Positions 10,000 to 13,775 of a stretch of DNA of 13,775 bases are shown piece by piece. Both the position numbers and the translations under genes were made by a program. The DNA comes from JBOGTC01 sp050692055. GTDB taxonomy: Bacteria > Chloroflexota > Limnocylindria > QHBO01. Numbering within the stretch: position 1 is the stretch's first letter; every line of letters begins with the position of its first letter. The notes beneath the pieces are model-generated. The model searched no databases. It was not told the DNA's origin and saw only the letters and a program-made list of their open reading frames with translations. The DNA lies in NCBI GenBank assembly GCA_050692055.1, contig JBOGTC010000133.1:1-13775 (forward strand), written 5' to 3'.

Positions 10000-11051
10000 G
10001 CGCCGGCCAACGGCGGCGATCCGCGGCCGCCGGTGACGACGTACAGGCCGGTCGCGACGGTGAAGCCGAAGATGGCGACCAGCATCACGAAGAGCGGCGT
10101 CAGGTCGGGCAGGATCGGAGGTGCCTCGGCGGGGCCGAACGGCGCGAAGCCGGCGTCCACCACGGATGGCGTGCCCGTCCCGGTCGGGTCGATCGCCAGG
10201 TCGAAGGCGAGGTCGCCGGCCGCGGCGTCGATGCGCAGCTTCGTCAGCCACGCCTCTTCCGGCACCCATTCCATGCCCGTGTCCGAGCGAAGGTCGGCCA
10301 GGAGGAGGTCCGTGGCGGCCGCGCTGTGGTCGAGGAACAGTCCCTCCGCCTCCGGGCCGGGCAGCAGCCTCGGTTCCTCGTCGGTCAGGAGGTAGACGTC
10401 GGCCTCGACGCGCTCCGCCGCGCCCTTGCCCAGCCCCAGGATCCGCAGCGGCACCCACGGGTCGTCGGTCGGGATCGTGAGGTGCACCGGCGTCCCGTCG
10501 CCCACCTGCTGGCCGCGCTCACGGGCGGCATCGGCGTCAAAGACGGCGGCCATGAAGATCGGTGATCGATCGGCGTAGAAGTCGAGCACTTCCGGCGCGT
10601 CCGGCGGCAGCCGGAAGCCGTTCTCGGTTGCCCAGGCGCCGACCTCCGCGCCTCCTCCACGCAGGACCGTGATGTCGAGCGCGTCGATCCGCGTCTCGAT
10701 CAGGATCTCGGCTCGCTCCGCGCCGTCGGCTTGCGCCGCCGCGAAGGCGAGCGTTCGCACGGGCTCGGTCTCGAGGACGAGGCGCTGCAGCGTCCAGTCG
10801 CCGCCCTTCTCGACGTTCGTCGGCACGTCCGGCAGCGGCACGAGCGAGCCGAACGCGCCGCCCCCGCCGCCGGCGAACTCGAACGAGGTGACGTAATGCT
10901 CCACGCCGTCGTAGTAGCCGGCGAAGGTCGTCGTGCGCAGCAGGTTGACGGCGCCGTTGGGGCCGATCAGCCCACCGCAGGCGAGCGCCGGTCCGGCGGT
11001 GATGAGCAGTGCCGCAGTGGCGGCGATGATGATTGAGAAGAGCCGGCGCAT
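9996..11051 (-). CDS. DUF2330 secreted protein with C-terminal membrane helix
   Basis: The protein has 351 residues. A signal peptide (MRRLFSIIIAATAALLITAGPALA) is followed at once by Cys25 in CGGLIGPNG, the start motif typical of DUF2330. The body is a mixed extracellular domain (YYDGVEHYVTSFEFAGG, GSLVPLP, LPPDAPEVLDFYADRSPIFMAAVFDAD, VHLTIPTDDPWVPLRILGLGK). A single helix at about 320-341 (FVMLVAIFGFTVATGLYVVTG) anchors the C-terminus. Whether Cys25 is lipidated or exposed after signal peptidase I cleavage cannot be decided. GGGAGG lies about 8 nt before ATG 11051. Its stop overlaps the cupredoxin start, which points to a shared role at the outer face of the membrane. The family's biochemical function is not known to me. 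Confidence 0.87.
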   Translation of the reverse strand: MRRLFSIIIAATAALLITAGPALACGGLIGPNGAVNLLRTTTFAGYYDGVEHYVTSFEFAGGGGGAFGSLVPLPDVPTNVEKGGDWTLQRLVLETEPVRTLAFAAAQADGAERAEILIETRIDALDITVLRGGGAEVGAWATENGFRLPPDAPEVLDFYADRSPIFMAAVFDADAARERGQQVGDGTPVHLTIPTDDPWVPLRILGLGKGAAERVEADVYLLTDEEPRLLPGPEAEGLFLDHSAAATDLLLADLRSDTGMEWVPEEAWLTKLRIDAAAGDLAFDLAIDPTGTGTPSVVDAGFAPFGPAEAPPILPDLTPLFVMLVAIFGFTVATGLYVVTGGRGSPPLAGA

Positions 11052-11180
11052 GTCGCTCGTCCTCCCTGGAAACGTCGCGGCCGATGGGGCTCAGCCGCGT
11101 GCCAGGCAGGACGGCCCGCATTGCGTGGAGGTTCCCGCCGATCCTCGCGTCGATCGACCGCGCCTGCATGTGGCCTCCGC

Positions 11181-11332
11181 CCGGCGTTGCACCAGGTGAA
11201 GCTAACGGTGAAGAAGAGCCGAAGATGCGGCTCATCTTCCCCGTGCATTGCACCAGGTGACAGCGGCAGCGAAGTACAGCCCGAAACCGACCTCTTCTTC
11301 CCCGATACCTTCATCTCATGCAACGGCGCCGG
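11181..11332. repeat. Compound repeat: two 61-bp tandem units with inverted ends
   Basis: TTGCACCAGGTGA occurs at 11187-11199 and again at 11248-11260, a 61-bp period; both units also end in TCTTCCCCG. An inverted, diverged copy closes the element: CTTCATCTCATGCAACG (11309-11325) matches 14 of 17 bases of the reverse complement of 11185-11201. GAAGAAGAG near 11210 is mirrored by CTCTTCTTC at 11292-11300. Unit 1 holds a strong stem (11205-11244) and unit 2 a weaker related one. This looks like a small non-coding mobile or REP-like element, or a tandem regulator site upstream of DUF2330. Confidence 0.6.
11205..11244. other. 17-bp near-perfect hairpin inside repeat unit 1
   Basis: The arms 11205-11221 and 11228-11244 pair at 15 of 17 positions around the 6-nt loop AAGATG. 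The core GAGCCG/CGGCTC is perfect, with mismatches only at T11209-C11240 and A11215-A11234. It could act as an RNA structure, a terminator for the minus-strand gene ending at 11419 (no T-run seen), or a transposase recognition hairpin. Confidence 0.6.
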
Positions 11333-11418
11333 TAAGGATCGTGTTCCACGGATGACCTCATGCCCGTGCGGCCCGCCAGCACATCACGTTCATCGGTGCA
11401 GAAGGCCTGGCAGGCAGA

Positions 11419-12111
11419 TCAGCCCAGGAATCGCAGCCAGCCGATTCCGGTCAGCGACGCGACCAGGAACAGCCCGAATCGAACGACCCAGCGGAATCCG
11501 GCATCCTCCGGATCGGCAAGCTGGCGTGGCGCGACGACGAGCATGGCGTAGAAGGCGGCGAGCCCGCCAACCAACATCACCACCACGAACCCCATGAAGG
11601 CCGCTTCAGGCGTTCCGATCGTCCCGATCACCTCGCCGGGCTCGAGCGCATCCAGCACGTCGGCGGCGAAGCCCGAGAACATGGATCCGGCGACGAGCGT
11701 GAAGGGCAGCACCAGGAGGCGGCGCCAGGTGACGTCGAGGACGGGCAGGAACGGGTTGGCAAGGAGGGCGACGATCGCCGCCACGGCCAGCGCGCCGGGC
11801 AGGACCGAGTCATCGGAAAGGCCGAGCTGCTCGATGCCGACCGACGAGACCAGGCCCAGCGCCCCGATGAGCGGCCCGGCCAGGATCCATCGCGGCCCGT
11901 CCGTCTGGCCGATGCCCACCCGCGGCTGGTCGCGGGGACGCGTTCCCAGGCACACGATCGCGGCCGCGACCGAGGCCACGATCACCGCGCCGGCGAGCGG
12001 GCTCTCCGCCGCGTCCGGCCCCGAGGCGACGCTGATCGCCGGCGCCGCCACGCCCAGCCAGGCGGCCAGTATGCCGTCCTCGGGTCGCAGCGCCACGCGC
12101 CACTTGCCCAT
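11419..12111 (-). CDS. Seven-helix membrane protein, unknown function
   Basis: The protein has 230 residues with hydrophobic segments at about 14-30, 39-56, 75-93, 103-122, 132-150, 172-196 and 208-227. The loops are short and there is no recognisable catalytic motif. One loop carries the acidic stretch DVLDALEPGEVIG. The ATG at 12111 directly abuts the TAG stop of the MmcQ/YjbR-like gene with no gap, so the two are very likely cotranscribed and coupled. I do not recognise a family. Transport or envelope roles are possible but unsupported. Confidence 0.75.
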   Translation of the reverse strand: MGKWRVALRPEDGILAAWLGVAAPAISVASGPDAAESPLAGAVIVASVAAAIVCLGTRPRDQPRVGIGQTDGPRWILAGPLIGALGLVSSVGIEQLGLSDDSVLPGALAVAAIVALLANPFLPVLDVTWRRLLVLPFTLVAGSMFSGFAADVLDALEPGEVIGTIGTPEAAFMGFVVVMLVGGLAAFYAMLVVAPRQLADPEDAGFRWVVRFGLFLVASLTGIGWLRFLG

Positions 12112-12465
12112 CTATGCTCCGGCAGTCCTCGCATCGAGCAACGCCGCGAGCTTCTTCGGCGCCACTACCCGGTAGCTCTCCTCGATCCAGCCCAGGATAA
12201 GGTCGAGCGGCGTGTCGTCCGGCGCAACCGCGGTGACCCAGCCGCCACGGTCGAGTCCGTAGCCGGCGGGCACAACCCACGGCATGGCAAGCGCCTCCTC
12301 GTGCGACTCGCGCAGCTTGACCGTGAATCGCAGCTCCTCGTCGGTGTCCAACACGCCGAAAAAGACGAAGACCTTCCTCCCGACCTTCGCCACCGACTCG
12401 CCCCACGGATGGTCCTCCCAGGCCTCCGGCAGGCCGAAGGCGAAGGCGCGCGCCGGCTCGGTCAG
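12112..12465 (-). CDS. MmcQ/YjbR-like protein with no standard start codon
   Basis: The protein matches the MmcQ/YjbR family (CyaY-like fold, often called DNA-binding, true role uncertain): LPEAWEDHPWGESVAKVGRKVFVFFG, LRFTVKLRESHEEAL, GYGLDRGGWVTA and WIEESYRVVAPKKLAALL. Family similarity extends upstream of the first standard start in frame (GTG 12393), which would remove the conserved LPEAWEDHPWGE segment. Between the toxin stop (12565) and 12393 this frame has no ATG, GTG or TTG. I placed the start at CTG 12465 (TEPARAFAFGLPEAWEDH follows), about 118 residues, the usual family size. Alternatively ATG 12485 is the real start and one base is missing between it and 12465. The stop abuts the next ATG. 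Confidence 0.7.
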   Translation of the reverse strand: MTEPARAFAFGLPEAWEDHPWGESVAKVGRKVFVFFGVLDTDEELRFTVKLRESHEEALAMPWVVPAGYGLDRGGWVTAVAPDDTPLDLILGWIEESYRVVAPKKLAALLDARTAGA

Positions 12466-12564
12466 CGGATGGATCGGTCGGTCATCCTGTGCTTCGGGAC
12501 AATGGTTCGCTTCCCACTGCGCCGATGTCGTGGCCGCCTCGACGACCGCGAAGGCACACTCTAC

Positions 12565-12963
12565 TCACGCCAGCGGCCGGGCCACCGTCGCGGCGAGGCG
12601 CAGCAGGCGTTCGTCATCGGTGACCAGGCTGAGTTCATCGGCCGATGCAACGGCGGCGTAGGCGGCCTCCGCCCCGGTGAGGCCTCGAGCGACCCAGCCG
12701 GCAAGCTCGGTGACGGGCGGATCGCGAAGCTCGAAGCCGAGGCGATCGATCTCGGCCGCGACCCGCACCAGTCGATCCGAGGGCCAGCCCGTTGCTCGCG
12801 CCGTCGCCTCGAGCAGCTCGGTCCATAGCAAGCGCGGCGCGATCACGGTGAGCCGTCCTGCCTCGTACTCGGCGCGCAGCGACCGCGCCGCCTCGAGATG
12901 GCGCTCGCCGTCGGCCGTGAACCACTTCAGGACGACCGAGGCGTCCAGCACCAGGCGCTTCAT
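12565..12963 (-). CDS. vapC: PIN-domain ribonuclease toxin (VapC-type)
   Basis: A 132-residue PIN domain, the size of VapC toxins, which cleave RNA with Mg2+ held by acidic residues. Visible residues are Asp7 (LVLDASVVLKWF), Glu49 (LLWTELLEATAR), Glu99 (LTGAEAAYAAVA) and Asp116/Asp117 (LVTDDERLL). The third position is usually Asp (T-x-x-D-A-x-Y); here it is Glu, which keeps the charge but lengthens the side chain. ATG 12963 overlaps the antitoxin stop as ATGA, the normal antitoxin-first order. RNA cleavage and toxicity are inferred from the family. Confidence 0.87.
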   Translation of the reverse strand: MKRLVLDASVVLKWFTADGERHLEAARSLRAEYEAGRLTVIAPRLLWTELLEATARATGWPSDRLVRVAAEIDRLGFELRDPPVTELAGWVARGLTGAEAAYAAVASADELSLVTDDERLLRLAATVARPLA

Positions 12964-13211
12964 CGCGTCTCCCTCAGCCCGCGGACGACCTCGGTCGAGT
13001 CGAAGGCCGGCGCGCCGACGAACAGTTCCTCCAGCGACTGGATGGCCGCCCTCACGGACGGATCGGCGCCGGGGCCGCTGTCGAGCCCGAGATCGCGCGC
13101 GGCCAGCTCCGCCAGGTAGGCGCTGCGGCTGAGGCCCTTGCGCTGGCAGGCGGCGTCGATCCGCTGCAGGAGCCTGTCGTCGATCGAGATGAGGACACGT
13201 TTGGCTGGCAT
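12960..13211 (-). CDS. vapB: Ribbon-helix-helix antitoxin (VapB-type)
   Basis: An 83-residue protein. Residues 4-42 form a ribbon-helix-helix domain: the strand RVLISID, helix RLLQRIDAACQRKG, then LSRSAYLAELAARDLG. The C-terminal 40 residues (SVRAAIQSLEELFVG, STEVVRGLRETR) would wrap the toxin. It is the first gene of the pair, overlapping the toxin by 4 nt. It probably represses its own promoter through the palindrome at 13219-13234. The ATG at 13211 has no Shine-Dalgarno sequence and lies 6 to 8 nt after the -10 box. Confidence 0.85.
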   Translation of the reverse strand: MPAKRVLISIDDRLLQRIDAACQRKGLSRSAYLAELAARDLGLDSGPGADPSVRAAIQSLEELFVGAPAFDSTEVVRGLRETR

Positions 13212-13217
13212 GCCCCA

Positions 13218-13248
13218 AGTATATATGTATATACGCCTGACGGGTCAA
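13218..13248 (-). promoter_or_regulatory. Antitoxin-toxin promoter
   Basis: Minus strand: -35 TTGACC (13248-13243), 17-bp spacer, -10 TATATA (13225-13220); a second -10 reading, TATACT (13223-13218), gives 19 bp. The ATG at 13211 follows 6 to 8 nt later, so the mRNA would be leaderless or nearly so. It is the best promoter in the window and lies in an AT-rich patch unlike its surroundings. Confidence 0.72.
13219..13234. promoter_or_regulatory. Palindromic operator of the toxin-antitoxin pair
   Basis: GTATATA and TATATAC are perfect 7-bp inverted arms around two central bases, covering the -10 region. Ribbon-helix-helix antitoxins bind such short inverted repeats at their own promoter. Binding here would block RNA polymerase. 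Confidence 0.68.
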
Positions 13249-13254
13249 GCCGCG

Positions 13255-13775
13255 TCAGCGGAACATCCGCTGCTGCTTGGCGAGATCGAGCCGCTCGGGC
13301 GGGCCGTTGAGGACGTCGTCGACGGCCCGCAGCCGCTGAGCGATGACGTTGAGCACCGACCCCTCCACCTGCAGCCGCCCGTCGATGACCAGCAGCGGAT
13401 GCCGGTGCAGCAGCGCGCGATGCGCCTGGTACACCTGCGGCCGCAGCGTCACGTTGATCATCCCGGTCTCGTCCTCGAGCGCGATGAAGACGAAATTCTT
13501 CGCCGTCATCGGATGCTGGACCGATACCGCCAGCCCGGCCAGCCTGATCCGGGACCGGTCGCGCAGCCCGGCCGCCTGCGTCACCGTGATGACGCCACGC
13601 TCCGCGAGCCGCTCGCGGAAAAGCTCCACGGCATGGATGTGCGGACTCACCCCCGTGTCCCGGTAGTCGGCGGCCACCTTCTCGGCCGGGGTCATCGGCG
13701 GCAGGGAGGCACCCAGCTCGCGTTGTGCATCATCGGTCAGGCCGAGGGCAGGATGTGCCGGGTCGGCGTCGGCCA
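13255..13775 (-). CDS. dnaE2: C-terminal end of DNA polymerase III alpha-like subunit, DnaE2/ImuC type (5' end cut by window)
   Basis: The frame is open from the right edge to a TGA at 13255 (173 codons). It shows the end of a C-family polymerase: LPPMTPAEKVAADYRDTGVS, then HAVELFRERLAERGVI and an OB-fold nucleic-acid binding domain (RIRLAGLAVSVQHPMTAKNFVFIALEDETGMINV, LLVIDGRLQVEGSVLNVIAQRL). The short tail after the OB fold (DLAKQQRMFR) and the wording of the OB fold fit error-prone DnaE2/ImuC, used in translesion synthesis, better than replicative DnaE1. The polymerase and PHP domains lie outside the window. ImuA/ImuB partners are not visible. Confidence 0.78.
   Translation of the reverse strand, partial: ADADPAHPALGLTDDAQRELGASLPPMTPAEKVAADYRDTGVSPHIHAVELFRERLAERGVITVTQAAGLRDRSRIRLAGLAVSVQHPMTAKNFVFIALEDETGMINVTLRPQVYQAHRALLHRHPLLVIDGRLQVEGSVLNVIAQRLRAVDDVLNGPPERLDLAKQQRMFR

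Larger units (their letters stand above)
11052..11418. other. Gene-free region of 367 bp holding a hairpin-rich repeat
   Basis: No convincing gene lies here on either strand. It separates the end of the seven-helix protein gene (11419) from the start of DUF2330 (11051), both on the minus strand. The central part (11181-11332) is the repeat element described separately. 11052-11180 would hold the DUF2330 promoter and its ribosome site, but no clear -10 or -35 stands out. I see nothing in 11333-11418. Confidence 0.7.

Noticed and set aside
10967..11323. Minus-strand frame reading through the repeat towards DUF2330
   Set aside because: No family match and it overlaps the DUF2330 signal peptide in another frame; the repeat structure explains the sequence better.
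11181..11332. CRISPR array
   Set aside because: Only two direct units plus an inverted one, units are diverged and self-complementary across their whole length, and no cas genes are nearby.
12284..12661. Plus-strand frames across the MmcQ/YjbR and toxin genes
   Set aside because: Composition is Ser/Arg/Ala-rich shadow coding; real family motifs are on the minus strand.

Overview
The window is high-GC bacterial DNA (roughly 70% GC by eye) with tight coding, many 4-nt stop/start overlaps and GTG starts. The gene mix is a secreted lamin-tail/OB-fold protein, DUF2330, DUF4349, a VIT-type metal transporter, a lipoprotein cupredoxin and a DnaE2-like polymerase. Together with -10-like boxes 6 to 8 nt before ATG codons, this suggests a Chloroflexota lineage, possibly an uncultured soil or freshwater group. 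That placement is inference; a deep actinobacterial lineage is not excluded.

Layout. (1) 1-2212, minus: a large secreted protein with a lamin-tail domain and a duplicated pair of OB-like modules, cut by the left edge. (2) 2326-2985, plus: a four-helix membrane protein, divergent from the first gene. (3) 8209-3200, minus: a DUF4349 lipoprotein, then carA and carB overlapping by GTGA. CarB stops exactly where the C-terminal allosteric (MGS-like) domain should begin. (4) 8304-9113, plus: a VIT/CCC1 iron/manganese transporter, divergent from DUF4349 and meeting the next minus-strand gene with one base between stop codons. (5) 11051-9115, minus: DUF2330 and a lipoprotein cupredoxin joined by ATGA, then two very small membrane proteins that look like tandem paralogues. 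(6) 11052-11418: a gene-free stretch holding a hairpin-rich repeat of about 150 bp. (7) 12465-11419, minus: an MmcQ/YjbR-like protein with no normal start codon, abutting a seven-helix membrane protein. (8) 13211-12565, minus: a VapBC-type toxin-antitoxin pair with its own promoter and palindromic operator. (9) 13255-13775, minus: the C-terminal end of a DnaE2/ImuC-like DNA polymerase.

How genes work together. CarA (glutaminase) and CarB (synthetase) form carbamoyl phosphate synthase, which feeds pyrimidine and arginine synthesis. DUF2330 and the cupredoxin are translationally coupled and both act outside the membrane. The antitoxin and toxin form a self-regulated unit. No prophage, insertion sequence, CRISPR array, tRNA or rRNA was seen. 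I did not find a clear multi-gene undescribed system. The best leads are the CarB without an allosteric domain, the 11181-11332 repeat, the duplicated LTD/OB protein and the paired mini-membrane proteins.
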